Numbered from the stretch's first letter, positions 1-7,271 are shown. The stretch: DNA of 11,808 bases from an uncultured Eubacteriales bacterium (GCA_900553295.1 USCR01000071.1:1-11808), one strand, 5' to 3'. The notes: a model not told the origin generated them from the sequence alone. Program-made: numbers and translations.

Positions 1-196
1 GCCCGCCACCCACCGGCGAGAAAAGCGTGGTTTCCGCCCCGCCGAAGCTCCGGGCGGCAGCGCAGGCATTATAGGCGCATCCGCCCAGGGAGACGGACTG
101 CCCCAGCAGGTTCATGTCCTCCCCCGTCTGGGGCAAGCGCGGTACGCGCAGAATCACATCCGCGCAGGTGGAACCCAGAAACAGCAGTCGCGGCAT
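1..196 (-). CDS. PfkB-family carbohydrate kinase, N-terminal part only
   Basis: This is the first 65 codons of a minus-strand gene that runs off the left edge. The translation begins MPRLLFLGSTCADVILRVPR and continues with PQTGED and then GGCAYNACAAARSFGG. A Gly-rich first strand, an Asp in the substrate-facing turn, and a GG-x-N-A-x-x-A segment are typical of the N-terminus of the ribokinase/PfkB family, which phosphorylates sugars or nucleosides with ATP. The family's usual GGxxxN pattern is kept. The start ATG at 194-196 has a strong ribosome binding site (GGAGGAGGG) a few bases upstream. The catalytic GAGD motif lies outside the window, so the substrate cannot be named. The ribosome binding site sits just after the terminator of the upstream degV-like gene. 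Confidence 0.85.
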   Translation of the reverse strand, partial: MPRLLFLGSTCADVILRVPRLPQTGEDMNLLGQSVSLGGCAYNACAAARSFGGAETTLFSPVGGG

Positions 197-215
197 ATCG
201 GCCCTCCTCCCATGG

Positions 216-237
216 AAAAAGCGCCGCGCCCGCGGCG
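216..237 (-). terminator. Intrinsic terminator after the DegV-family gene
   Basis: On the minus strand a perfect 6-bp stem (CGCCGC / GCGGCG, GGGC loop) is followed by C and five T. It lies about 65 bases after the DegV-family stop codon and directly before the PfkB gene's ribosome binding site. A second perfect hairpin (GCGGTT / AACCGC, 235-250) shares three bases with the first, so the two compete. Confidence 0.7.
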
Positions 238-301
238 GTTGCATAACCGCGTCGCAGGCGCGACAGCTATGATACATACTTCTCTGGCCCAGAGCCGCTA
301 T

Positions 302-1171
302 TTAGACCGCCCGCTCCTTACCCAGGAAGCAGATGGCCACCGTGCCGGGGCCGCAATGGGCGCCGATCACCGGGCCCACGCACTCGATACGGGTGCGCAC
401 GCCGGGCACCTTTGCCTTGAGCATCTCGTCCAGCTTCGCGGCATCCTGCGGCGCGTCAGCATGGAGGATGATAACCTCCTGGTCCTCCGGATGGGTGATG
501 TTCTCGGCGGACTTGTCCACCAAGTAGCTCATGGCCTTCTTGCGGCCGCGCACCTTGTCCACGGGAACCAGCTTGCCTTCCTTGGACTCCACAATGATGG
601 GCTTCAGGTCCAGCATGGTGCCCAGGACCGCGCTGGTAGCGGACAGCCGGCCGCCCCGCTTCAAGTACTTCAGGTCATCCACGGTGAAGAACGCCTGGGC
701 ACGGAGCTTGTTTTCCTCCAGCCACTGGGCCACCTCCTCCATGGACTTTCCTTCCCGGTACAGTTCATGGGCCTTGAGCAGCAGCATGGTCATGGGGCCG
801 GAAATGGACAGGGTATCCACCACGATGAACTTGCGCTGGGGATACTTGGCCAGCAGCTCTTCCCGGGCGGCATACACCGCCTGAATGGTGCAGCTCAGCT
901 GGCTGGAGAAAGCCACAAAGAGCAGATCCTGCTCCTTCAAAATGGGCTCGAAATACTCCATATAATCAGCCTGATTCAGTGCGGAAGTGACCGGCGTGGC
1001 ACCGGCGCGCATTTTGTCAAAGTAGGTATGCTGGTCCATGGTCTGGCCCAGATCATCGAAGTACTCCTTGCCATCAATGGCATAGGGCATGTACACCACG
1101 GGAATGTCATACTTCGCCTTCAGGCTGTACGGCAAATCGCTGTCGCTGTCGGTCATGAAAACGTAATTCAT
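302..1171 (-). CDS. DegV family (FakB-like) fatty-acid-binding protein
   Basis: A complete 289-residue DegV-family protein of normal length for the family. FakB/DegV proteins bind a fatty acid and present it to the kinase FakA, which phosphorylates it for phospholipid synthesis. Family marks, in order: TDSDSDLP near residues 7-14; the PVTSALN loop (T62, S63); SSQLSCTIQ with S93 in the usual SxLSGT position; KRGGRLS around 171-177; and GAHCGPG with H272 near the C-terminus. These are the residues that in Staphylococcus FakB contact the fatty-acid carboxylate. The start chosen is the ATG at 1169-1171, because AAGGAGGC sits 8 bases upstream; an ATG 18 bases further upstream overlaps that site and is unlikely. 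The gene has its own promoter and terminator, so it is probably monocistronic. No FakA gene is in the window. Confidence 0.9.
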   Translation of the reverse strand: MNYVFMTDSDSDLPYSLKAKYDIPVVYMPYAIDGKEYFDDLGQTMDQHTYFDKMRAGATPVTSALNQADYMEYFEPILKEQDLLFVAFSSQLSCTIQAVYAAREELLAKYPQRKFIVVDTLSISGPMTMLLLKAHELYREGKSMEEVAQWLEENKLRAQAFFTVDDLKYLKRGGRLSATSAVLGTMLDLKPIIVESKEGKLVPVDKVRGRKKAMSYLVDKSAENITHPEDQEVIILHADAPQDAAKLDEMLKAKVPGVRTRIECVGPVIGAHCGPGTVAICFLGKERAV

Positions 1172-1230
1172 ACAACAAGCCTCCTTCATGCTCCATCCCG
1201 GAAATAAAATGATTCCGAATAAACAAAATC

Positions 1231-1259
1231 ATTGTACCCTTTTTTCCATGAAAAAGCAA
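1231..1259 (-). promoter_or_regulatory. Promoter of the DegV-family gene
   Basis: Minus-strand -10 TACAAT (1231-1236) and a weaker -35 TTGCTT (1254-1259) are separated by 17 bases. The predicted start is near 1224, giving a leader of about 50 bases. A perfect 7-bp inverted repeat (AATGATT / AATCATT, 1208-1214 and 1227-1233) spans the -10 and the start and could be an operator. Between this promoter and the terminator at 1356-1393 I see no gene. Confidence 0.65.
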
Positions 1260-1355
1260 CTGCGGACGGCCGCAAACCTTCAGCTTTCCGGTGCTTCGCC
1301 TTCCTTTGCGCCATGAAGCCGCGCTGCGGTGAGACTGCAAAAATGGATAAATGCC

Positions 1356-1393
1356 AAAAAAGGCGGGCGCCATCCCCCGCAGAGGATGGCGCC
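1356..1393 (-). terminator. Intrinsic terminator after the flavoprotein reductase gene
   Basis: On the minus strand a perfect 10-bp stem (GGCGCCATCC / GGATGGCGCC) with an 8-base loop is followed by CCGCC and six T. It lies 66 bases after the flavoprotein stop codon. The stretch between, 1397-1459, is AT-rich and contains the direct repeat TAAGTAATAA twice, with no gene. Confidence 0.85.
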
Positions 1394-1459
1394 ACATAAG
1401 TAATAAATAATAAGTAATAACAATCCATAAGGGTTCAGGGACATAAAGAGGATACCAGA

Positions 1460-3253
1460 TTACTTGCCCAGAGCGTAGGCAGCAGCATTGGCGCCGGCAA
1501 TTTTACCCCAGACGATGCAGCTGGTGTTGGCCAGGCCGCCGATGTTGGCGCTACCGCCGATATTGGCGCCGCCAGCCAGCTCGCCGCACTGATACAGGCC
1601 GGGAATGGGCTCGCCGTCCGCGTTCAGGGTCTGCGCATCGGGATTCATCAGCGGGCCGCCCTTGGTGAGCATCACATAGGGGCAGGTCTTCACGGCATAG
1701 AAGGGTCCTTCCAGAGCAACCATGGTATCGGCTTCGCGGCCGAAATCCTTGTCCTCGCCGGCAGCTACATAACCATTGTAGGCTTCCACGGTGGCAGCCA
1801 GGCCTTCCGCGTCAATGCCCGCATTGGCAGCCAGCTCTTCGATGGTCTCGCCATAGTACACGCAGTTGCCATCCGCCAGCAGCTGGTCGAAGTAGGTCCA
1901 GCCCTCATCCGCCTTGCCGGAGAAGCCGCCGCCCACGCTGAGGATGGGGTCCTGGGTGTCCTTCATGGACTGGGTGAGGATCATGTACACCAGGTTTTCG
2001 GGAGCATTGGCATAGGCCGCCTTGCGCTCGCTGTCCAGGCTGCCCAGTTCCTTGACAATACGGTTGCCGGTGTTGTCCACCCAGATCACGCCGGGATACT
2101 GCACGGAAGCGGTGCAGGACACATCGAAGCCGCCCACAGGCACACCGCCGGGATACGCAGGCAGGTAGTCCATGTTGTTGAACTGCGCGCCGGCCTTTTC
2201 CGCAAACTTGTAGCCATCGCCCGTCACAAAGGAGGGGGACATGGTCAGCACGTTGGCATAGTTGTAGCGGTGCAGCAGTTCCTCATTGTGGCCATAGCCG
2301 CCAGTGGCCAGGATAGTGGCGGGAGCGCGATACTCGGTGCCATCCGTGAGCACAACGCCGGTCACAGCGCCATCCTCCACCAGGATATCCGCCACTTCGG
2401 TTTCCAGCAGCAGGGAGATGTTCCCCTGCTCCACCTGCTCCATAATCAGCGGGCGAACCAGTTCCACCATAGCCTTGCCGCCGCCGGTCACACGGTACTC
2501 ACGGGGCACATTGAAGGCATCGTAGGAAGAGGACATCTTGGGCTGACGGTCGCCGAAGTCGGCGCCCAGCTCATCCAGCCAGTCCACGGCCGCAGCCGCG
2601 CACTCGGTGTGCTTCTTGGTCAGCTCCGGCACGTTGGTGCCGCCGCCCATGCGCACGATATCCGCCTGGAAGTTCTCGGGGGAGTCTTCCACGCCGGCCT
2701 CGATCTGCATCTTGGCGCCGGCCGCGGAGGTCGTGCCGCCTGCAAAGCGGATGGAACCGCCCATGTCGTCGTTCTTGTCAACGAGGTACACCTTGGCGCC
2801 ATTGGTGGCCGCTTCCAGGGCGGCGTTCATGCCGGAGAAGCCAGCGCCGATGACGATCACATCGGGATTCTCGAAGGTGGGCTTGGCAGGCTCCTTGGCC
2901 TCCTCCTCCACTTCCACGGGCTCCAGGGTCACGCCCGCCTGCGCAAGCGCATCCGCGGCGGCCGTCAGCACAGCGGTGCTGGTTACCGTAGCGCTGGCCA
3001 CGGTATCCACTTCCACGCTGTTGCGGGCAACCATGGCCTCGGGCAATTCCTCCAGGGCCTTGGAACCAATGCCCTCGGTCTCGTCGGAACCCTCCGCCTT
3101 CACAGCGGTCAGCTTACCATCTTCGATGGTCAGCGTGACCGTCACGTCACCGCCAAAGCCCTTGGCCGTGGCGGTATAGTCTTCCGCCATCGCCACCGGA
3201 CTGAGGCACAGGGCGAGCACCAGCGCCATGATAACGCAAAGGCTCTTTCTCAT
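1460..3253 (-). CDS. Secreted FMN- and FAD-binding reductase, fumarate/urocanate reductase-like
   Basis: A 597-residue secreted flavoprotein with three parts. Residues 1-23 form a signal peptide with a likely cut after AMA. Residues 25-105 are an FMN-binding domain with DTVASATVTS; T89 is in the position that carries covalent FMN in NqrC/RnfG-type domains. From residue 131 to the end is a fumarate-reductase-type FAD domain, with GAGFSG at 136-141 and the PIPGLYQCGELAGG segment near 549-562. Relatives pass electrons from extracellular flavin to organic acceptors in anaerobic respiration. The residues used by classical fumarate reductases appear replaced (Y367, L406, L529 and N570 at the His, Arg, His and Arg sites, by my hand alignment), so the substrate is probably not fumarate. 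I chose the ATG at 3251-3253, 9 bases after GGAGG; the ATG at 3257-3259 is only 3 bases away. A MerR regulator gene lies directly upstream. Confidence 0.88.
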   Translation of the reverse strand: MRKSLCVIMALVLALCLSPVAMAEDYTATAKGFGGDVTVTLTIEDGKLTAVKAEGSDETEGIGSKALEELPEAMVARNSVEVDTVASATVTSTAVLTAAADALAQAGVTLEPVEVEEEAKEPAKPTFENPDVIVIGAGFSGMNAALEAATNGAKVYLVDKNDDMGGSIRFAGGTTSAAGAKMQIEAGVEDSPENFQADIVRMGGGTNVPELTKKHTECAAAAVDWLDELGADFGDRQPKMSSSYDAFNVPREYRVTGGGKAMVELVRPLIMEQVEQGNISLLLETEVADILVEDGAVTGVVLTDGTEYRAPATILATGGYGHNEELLHRYNYANVLTMSPSFVTGDGYKFAEKAGAQFNNMDYLPAYPGGVPVGGFDVSCTASVQYPGVIWVDNTGNRIVKELGSLDSERKAAYANAPENLVYMILTQSMKDTQDPILSVGGGFSGKADEGWTYFDQLLADGNCVYYGETIEELAANAGIDAEGLAATVEAYNGYVAAGEDKDFGREADTMVALEGPFYAVKTCPYVMLTKGGPLMNPDAQTLNADGEPIPGLYQCGELAGGANIGGSANIGGLANTSCIVWGKIAGANAAAYALGK

Positions 3254-3305
3254 ATTCATTTTCCTCCTTCTGGCCGGCTTTCCGCCGGTCCCTTATCCGC
3301 CTACC

Positions 3306-3336
3306 ATTATAAACGTTAAAGGTATATGAGGGTCAA
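3306..3336 (-). promoter_or_regulatory. Promoter of the flavoprotein gene with a 19-base spacer
   Basis: On the minus strand a consensus -10 TATAAT (3306-3311) and a -35 TTGACC (3331-3336) are separated by 19 bases instead of the usual 17. This over-long spacing is characteristic of promoters activated by MerR-family proteins, which twist the DNA to realign the two hexamers. A MerR-family gene ends 26 bases upstream. I could not find a clean dyad in the spacer, so regulation by that protein is an inference. Confidence 0.6.
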
Positions 3337-3362
3337 TAGATTTTGATAAAAACTTGACATTT

Positions 3363-4148
3363 TTATTTTATGGGGTACCAGCCCTCCCCATAGGTCGTGC
3401 CCTTGTCGTCTATGCGCAGGTTCCACAGGGTGCTAACCATGGGCGCGTCACATACGCATACTCCTTGCTTTTGCAGGGTCTGTATGCCTTCGGTCACTGC
3501 GGCAGATGCCCCGGCCTCTCCCGAGGGCCAGCGCATCAGCGCATACATACAGCGGCACGCAGGCAGCCTATGCACCCCCGGCAATCGATCAAACCCAAGG
3601 AACTCCGCCGTTGTGGCCCGGGCGGCAAAGCCCATCTCCACCGCGCCGCCTGAAGGAAAGCGCATAACCCACGTGACCAGTGGGAGCCAATCCGATAAGG
3701 TTCCGATATGCTCCATAATACCCGCAGAGGGGCGCGTCCCACCCCCTTGTTTCACGGGTAACCAATACGTTTCCGGGCGTTCCACAGGCTGAAAATCACC
3801 CAGCTTCTCTTCGATGGTTGCGGCGCGCTCCGCGGACCGGCTCATGGATTGGGCAATGCGCAGTTCCAGTTCCGCATGGCGCTTAAGTTTTTCCGCCTGC
3901 TCGGCAATCATGCGCGGCACCTGTGTGGTGTCCCGTGATTTCAGCAGCTCCGCCGTTTGTGCCACGGTAAAGCCGCAATTCCGGCACTTGCGCAGGCTCA
4001 TCAGTAGATCCACGCTCTCGTCTGAGTATTGGCGGTATTTTCCTTCCCCTATACGCTCGTGGGGTAAAATGCCATACTGCTCATAGAAGCGTAAGGTCTG
4101 CGGGCTGATACCCATCATTTTCGCCACTTCATGGATTTTATAATGCAC
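3363..4148 (-). CDS. MerR-family transcriptional regulator with a C-terminal effector domain
   Basis: A 261-residue DNA-binding regulator. Residues 1-70 form the MerR winged helix-turn-helix: YKIHEVAKMMGISPQTLRFY, then a wing with GEGKYRQYSDE and the RKCRNCGFTVAQ helix. Residues 77-115 are a charged helix suited to the dimerising coiled coil. The remaining residues, about 125-261 (WLPVKQGGG near the start, GWYPIK at the end), resemble the GyrI-like small-molecule-binding domains of BmrR-type regulators, though this is a weak match by eye. The start is GTG at 4146-4148, with GGAGG about 10 bases upstream; no in-frame ATG fits. It lies between the tuf terminator and the flavoprotein gene in the same direction, with no terminator before the latter. 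The likely job is sensing a ligand and activating the flavoprotein promoter. I saw no clear promoter of its own. Confidence 0.85.
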   Translation of the reverse strand: MHYKIHEVAKMMGISPQTLRFYEQYGILPHERIGEGKYRQYSDESVDLLMSLRKCRNCGFTVAQTAELLKSRDTTQVPRMIAEQAEKLKRHAELELRIAQSMSRSAERAATIEEKLGDFQPVERPETYWLPVKQGGGTRPSAGIMEHIGTLSDWLPLVTWVMRFPSGGAVEMGFAARATTAEFLGFDRLPGVHRLPACRCMYALMRWPSGEAGASAAVTEGIQTLQKQGVCVCDAPMVSTLWNLRIDDKGTTYGEGWYPIK

Positions 4149-4201
4149 GAATCAATTTCCTCCCGGCACAATGCGCTTCCTTGTCACGTTCATCTGGATG
4201 G

Positions 4202-4231
4202 AAAAAAGAGCATCCTCTTGCGAGGATGCTC
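4202..4231 (-). terminator. Intrinsic terminator of the tRNA-Gly-tuf unit
   Basis: On the minus strand a perfect 10-bp stem (GAGCATCCTC / GAGGATGCTC) closed by a GCAA tetraloop is followed directly by six T. It lies 17 bases after the tuf stop codon. Some read-through may serve the downstream MerR gene, for which no promoter was seen. Confidence 0.92.
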
Positions 4232-4247
4232 CCTGAAAGAACAAAGC

Positions 4248-5456
4248 TTACTCGATAACCTTCGCCACAACGCCGGAACCAACCGTGCGGCCACCCTCGC
4301 GGATAGCGAAACGCAGGCCCTGCTCCAGAGCGATGGGGGTGATCAGCGTGATCTCCATGTCGATGTTATCGCCAGGCATCACCATTTCCACGCCCTCGGG
4401 CAGCTTGATGTTGCCCGTCACGTCCGTGGTACGGAAGTAGAACTGGGGACGATACCCATTGAAGAACGGGGTGTGACGGCCGCCTTCTTCCTTGGTCAGC
4501 ACGTACACCTGGCCGATGAAGTGGGTGTGGGGATGAATCGTGCCCGGCTTCGCCAGCACCTGCCCGCGCTCAATCTCGTTGCGCTGCACACCGCGCAGCA
4601 GCGCGCCGATGTTGTCGCCAGCTTCCGCCTGGTCCAGCAGCTTGTGGAACATTTCCACACCGGTTACCACCGTGCTGCGGGGCTTCTCCATCAGACCTAC
4701 GATTTCCACCGTATCGGACACCTTCACCGTGCCGCGCTCCACACGACCGGTCGCAACAGTACCACGGCCGGAAATGCTGAACACGTCTTCCACAGGCATC
4801 AGGAAGGGCTGATCCGTCGCACGCTGAGGCGTAGGAACGTAGTTGTCCACTGCTTCCATCAGCTCCCAGATGCACTTGCACTCGGGATCATCCGCGCTGC
4901 CGCCGTTCTGGATGTGCTCCAGCGCTACCAGCGCGCTGCCCTTGATGATCGGAATCTCATCGCCCGGGAAATCGTAGCTGCTCAGCAGCTCGCGGATTTC
5001 CATTTCCACCAGCTCCAGCAGTTCCGGGTCATCCATCATATCGGTCTTGTTCATGAACACCACGATGTAGGGCACGCCTACCTGACGGGCCAGCAGAATG
5101 TGCTCGCGGGTCTGGGGCATGGGACCATCGGGCGCAGACACTACCAGGATGGCACCGTCCATCTGCGCGGCACCGGTGATCATGTTCTTTACATAGTCGG
5201 CGTGGCCGGGGCAGTCCACGTGCGCGTAGTGCCGCTTCGCGGTCTCATACTCCACGTGCGCCGTGTTGATCGTGATACCACGGGCCTTCTCTTCCGGCGC
5301 CTTGTCGATTTCGTCGTAGCGCATCGCCTGCGCTTCGCCCTTCTGGGCCAGCGTCATGGTGATGGCTGCAGTCAGCGTCGTCTTGCCATGGTCCACGTGT
5401 CCGATCGTGCCGATGTTTACATGCGGCTTTGTTCTTTCATAATGCTCCTTAGCCAT
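4248..5456 (-). CDS. tuf: Translation elongation factor Tu, complete copy
   Basis: EF-Tu is the cytoplasmic GTPase that carries aminoacyl-tRNA to the ribosome. The 402-residue protein is of full length. GTP-binding motifs are intact: GHVDHGKT (residues 19-26), DCPGH with its catalytic His, NKTD (most family members have NKCD) and SAL. The tRNA-binding domains 2 and 3 follow, with the conserved [13 protein letters not shown] and the C-terminal [15 protein letters not shown] segment. AAGGAGG lies 7 bases before the ATG. The gene is preceded by a tRNA-Gly, apparently on the same transcript, and followed by a strong terminator. A second tuf copy begins to appear at 11754-11808; the 55 bases of it that are visible are identical to bases 4248-4302, whereas the sequences just past the stop codons differ. 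Confidence 0.98.
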   Translation of the reverse strand: MAKEHYERTKPHVNIGTIGHVDHGKTTLTAAITMTLAQKGEAQAMRYDEIDKAPEEKARGITINTAHVEYETAKRHYAHVDCPGHADYVKNMITGAAQMDGAILVVSAPDGPMPQTREHILLARQVGVPYIVVFMNKTDMMDDPELLELVEMEIRELLSSYDFPGDEIPIIKGSALVALEHIQNGGSADDPECKCIWELMEAVDNYVPTPQRATDQPFLMPVEDVFSISGRGTVATGRVERGTVKVSDTVEIVGLMEKPRSTVVTGVEMFHKLLDQAEAGDNIGALLRGVQRNEIERGQVLAKPGTIHPHTHFIGQVYVLTKEEGGRHTPFFNGYRPQFYFRTTDVTGNIKLPEGVEMVMPGDNIDMEITLITPIALEQGLRFAIREGGRTVGSGVVAKVIE

Positions 5457-5482
5457 GGGAATTACCTCCTTGCTTTACGCGA

Positions 5483-5506
5483 TACTGCGGGGGCTTCCCC
5501 GCTGTA
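5483..5506 (-). other. Hairpin between tRNA-Gly and tuf
   Basis: A perfect 6-bp stem (GCGGGG / CCCCGC) with a four-base loop is extended by three more pairs (TAC / GTA) after an A-A mismatch. No T-tract follows, so it should not terminate transcription. It sits between the tRNA 3' end and the tuf ribosome binding site and may mark the processing point that separates tRNA from mRNA, or protect the tuf mRNA 5' end. Confidence 0.55.
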
Positions 5507-5527
5507 CTCAGGCGATTGATGCGGTGT

Positions 5528-5601
5528 TGGAGCGGGTGATGGGAATCGAACCCACGTAGCCAGCTTGGGAAGCTGGAACTCTACCATTGAGTTACACCCG
5601 C
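5528..5601 (-). tRNA. tRNA-Gly, anticodon CCC
   Basis: A 74-base tRNA with the 3' CCA encoded. The acceptor stem GCGGGTG pairs with CACCCGC. The anticodon stem CCAGC / GCTGG encloses the loop TTCCCAA, so the anticodon is CCC, reading GGG glycine codons. The T-arm is GTGGG-TTCGATT-CCCAT. It resembles E. coli glyU closely. It lies 71 bases upstream of tuf and shares its promoter, an arrangement like the tRNA-tufB operon of E. coli. Confidence 0.96.
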
Positions 5602-5642
5602 ATGTCCGCATCAAGCCCTTGTAGACTTGCCAGACAATGGTT

Positions 5643-5671
5643 ATTGTAGTCAATTTTTCGTCCATTGTCAA
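5643..5671 (-). promoter_or_regulatory. Strong promoter of the tRNA-Gly-tuf unit
   Basis: On the minus strand a consensus -35 TTGACA (5666-5671) is 17 bases from -10 TACAAT (5643-5648). A-tracts lie upstream of the -35 and could act as an UP element. The predicted start is near 5636, about 35 bases before the tRNA. A perfect 8-bp inverted repeat (GACAATGG / CCATTGTC, 5633-5640 and 5662-5669) has one arm on the -35 and the other on the start. Confidence 0.88.
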
Positions 5672-5806
5672 GGGGTGCAGGCGTGTTTTTTGCATTTTGC
5701 CAGTCACCTTTTCAAAAACTACGTTGCATTCTATTTCAGGATTCCACGCCCTGGAAAATTTATGCGTCCGTGTGCCGTTCTCCTTTCCTCTGCGTGCGGT
5801 GGTACC

Positions 5807-5836
5807 TTGCACGCCCCGGGTCTCCCGTGGTATACT
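5807..5836 (+). promoter_or_regulatory. argH promoter with an extended -10
   Basis: The plus-strand -10 TATACT (5831-5836) is preceded by TGG, giving the TGn extended -10 that can compensate for a poor -35. The -35, TTGCAC (5807-5812), is weak and 18 bases away. The predicted start is near 5843, about 33 bases before the argH ATG. Confidence 0.65.
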
Positions 5837-5842
5837 ACAGGC

Positions 5843-5860
5843 TGTGACATTGTATACACA
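5843..5860 (+). promoter_or_regulatory. Candidate ARG box (ArgR operator) at the argH start
   Basis: An 18-base imperfect palindrome, TGTGACATTGTATACACA, covers the predicted transcription start. By hand it matches 12 of 16 defined positions of the bacterial ARG-box consensus (wnTGAATwwwwATTCAnw). Its position just after the -10 suits repression by arginine-bound ArgR. The match is partial and no argR gene is in the window. Confidence 0.4.
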
Positions 5861-5875
5861 CAGGAGGTATCCTTC

Positions 5876-7243
5876 ATGAAGCTGTGGGGCGGAAGGTTCA
5901 GCAAAGCCACCGATGGACTGGTGGATGATTTTCATTCCAGTATTTCCTTTGATCAACGCTTAGCGGAGCAGGACATCACCGGTTCCATTGCCCATGCAAC
6001 CATGCTGGGGGAGCAGGGAATCATTCCGCAGGCTGACGCGGACAAGATTGTGGCAGGACTGCGGGACATCCTGGCGGATGTGAAAGCCGGCAAGATCACC
6101 TGGCACGTGGACGCCGAGGACATCCACATGAACGTGGAAACGCTGCTGACCCAGCGCATTGGCGATGCGGGAAAGCGCCTGCACACCGGCCGCAGCCGCA
6201 ACGATCAGGTGGCCCTGGACGTACGCATGTACGCAAAGCTGGCCTGCGAGGAGACCCGGCAGATGCTAACCGACCTGTTGGAGGCCCTGCTGGACATTGC
6301 CCAGGACAACCTGCATACCATCATGCCCGGCTACACGCACCTGCAAAAGGCGCAGCCCATTACCCTGGCCCACCATATGATGGCTTACTTCCAGATGTTC
6401 CTGCGTGACCGCACGCGGTTTGAGGCGGCCTATCGCTCCGCGGATGTGATGCCGCTGGGTTCCGGCGCGCTGGCCGGCACCACGTATCCCCTCAACCGGG
6501 AGCGGGTGGCGGAGTTGCTTGGCTTTTCGCAAATTACGCAAAACAGCCTGGACGGCGTGGCCGATCGGGATTTTCTGCTGGACTATCTTTCCGCTGCCTC
6601 CATCTGCATGATGCATCTAAGCCGCTTCTGCGAGGAGCTTATCCTGTGGAGCAGCAGTGAATTCCACTTCGTGGAGATGGACGACGCCTACGCCACGGGT
6701 TCCTCTATCATGCCGCAGAAAAAGAATCCTGACGTGGCCGAGCTGATTCGTGGCAAAACCGGCCGGGTATACGGTGATCTCATGACCCTGCTTACCGTGA
6801 TGAAGGGCTTGCCCCTTGCCTATAACAAGGACATGCAGGAAGATAAAGAAGCCTTCTTTGACGCCCGGGATACCCTGGTGAAGGGGCTTACCGTATTCAC
6901 CGCCATGCTGCGTACCATTACCTTCCGCAAGGATGTGATGGCCCAGGCTGCATCCGGCGGCTTTACCAACGCCACCGATTGCGCGGACTATCTGGTGCGC
7001 AAGGGGGTCGCCTTCCGGGACGCGCACAAGGTCGTGGGGCAGTTGGTTGCCCACTGTCTGAATGAAAACAAGGCGCTGCTGGACCTGACGCTGGAGGAAC
7101 TTCGCAGCTTCCATCCTGCCTTTGACGCGGACGTATTCGATGATTTGAGCATGCTGGCCTGCGTGGAACGCCGCCGCATTCCCGGTGCTCCCGCCCCGGA
7201 CATGGTGCAGCAGTCCATCGACGCCGGCCGGGCAGCGCTCTGA
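5876..7243 (+). CDS. argH: Argininosuccinate lyase
   Basis: Cytoplasmic homotetrameric enzyme of the last step of arginine synthesis: it splits argininosuccinate into arginine and fumarate. The 455-residue length is normal. Motifs of the fumarase/aspartase superfamily are intact: the KLWGGRF N-terminus, HTGRSRNDQ (103-111), PGYTHLQKAQP with the catalytic His at 155, and the mobile loop GSSIMPQKKNPD (275-286) carrying the catalytic Ser. The start is the ATG at 5876, with AGGAGGT 7 bases upstream; an in-frame extension to about 5627 has no ribosome binding site and would cross the promoter. The gene is divergent from tRNA-Gly-tuf and is followed 28 bases later by a GNAT gene with which it is probably co-transcribed. 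The other arginine genes are not nearby. Confidence 0.97.
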   Translation: MKLWGGRFSKATDGLVDDFHSSISFDQRLAEQDITGSIAHATMLGEQGIIPQADADKIVAGLRDILADVKAGKITWHVDAEDIHMNVETLLTQRIGDAGKRLHTGRSRNDQVALDVRMYAKLACEETRQMLTDLLEALLDIAQDNLHTIMPGYTHLQKAQPITLAHHMMAYFQMFLRDRTRFEAAYRSADVMPLGSGALAGTTYPLNRERVAELLGFSQITQNSLDGVADRDFLLDYLSAASICMMHLSRFCEELILWSSSEFHFVEMDDAYATGSSIMPQKKNPDVAELIRGKTGRVYGDLMTLLTVMKGLPLAYNKDMQEDKEAFFDARDTLVKGLTVFTAMLRTITFRKDVMAQAASGGFTNATDCADYLVRKGVAFRDAHKVVGQLVAHCLNENKALLDLTLEELRSFHPAFDADVFDDLSMLACVERRRIPGAPAPDMVQQSIDAGRAAL

Positions 7244-7271
7244 TTCCAGGAAAAGGGAGGCTTCTCCGCCC

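Noticed and set aside
1107..1428. Short minus-strand frames between the DegV-family gene and the flavoprotein gene
   Set aside because: They run through the terminator and the DegV-family promoter and start, and the proteins look like nothing coherent.
2270..3319. Long plus-strand open frame opposite the flavoprotein gene
   Set aside because: It mirrors codon use of the real gene, runs through its promoter, and encodes low-complexity His/Gly-rich sequence.
3354..3359. Plus-strand TTGACA suggesting a promoter
   Set aside because: No -10 element lies at a workable distance, and there is no plus-strand gene downstream.
4131..5519. Long plus-strand open frame of 462 codons opposite tuf
   Set aside because: It is a His/Gln/Leu-rich reverse-strand shadow of the tuf coding sequence, without a ribosome binding site or any recognisable domain.
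5627..5875. Upstream in-frame extension of argH
   Set aside because: It would add residues not found in the family and cross the promoter; the ATG at 5876 has an ideal ribosome binding site and begins with the conserved KLWGGRF.
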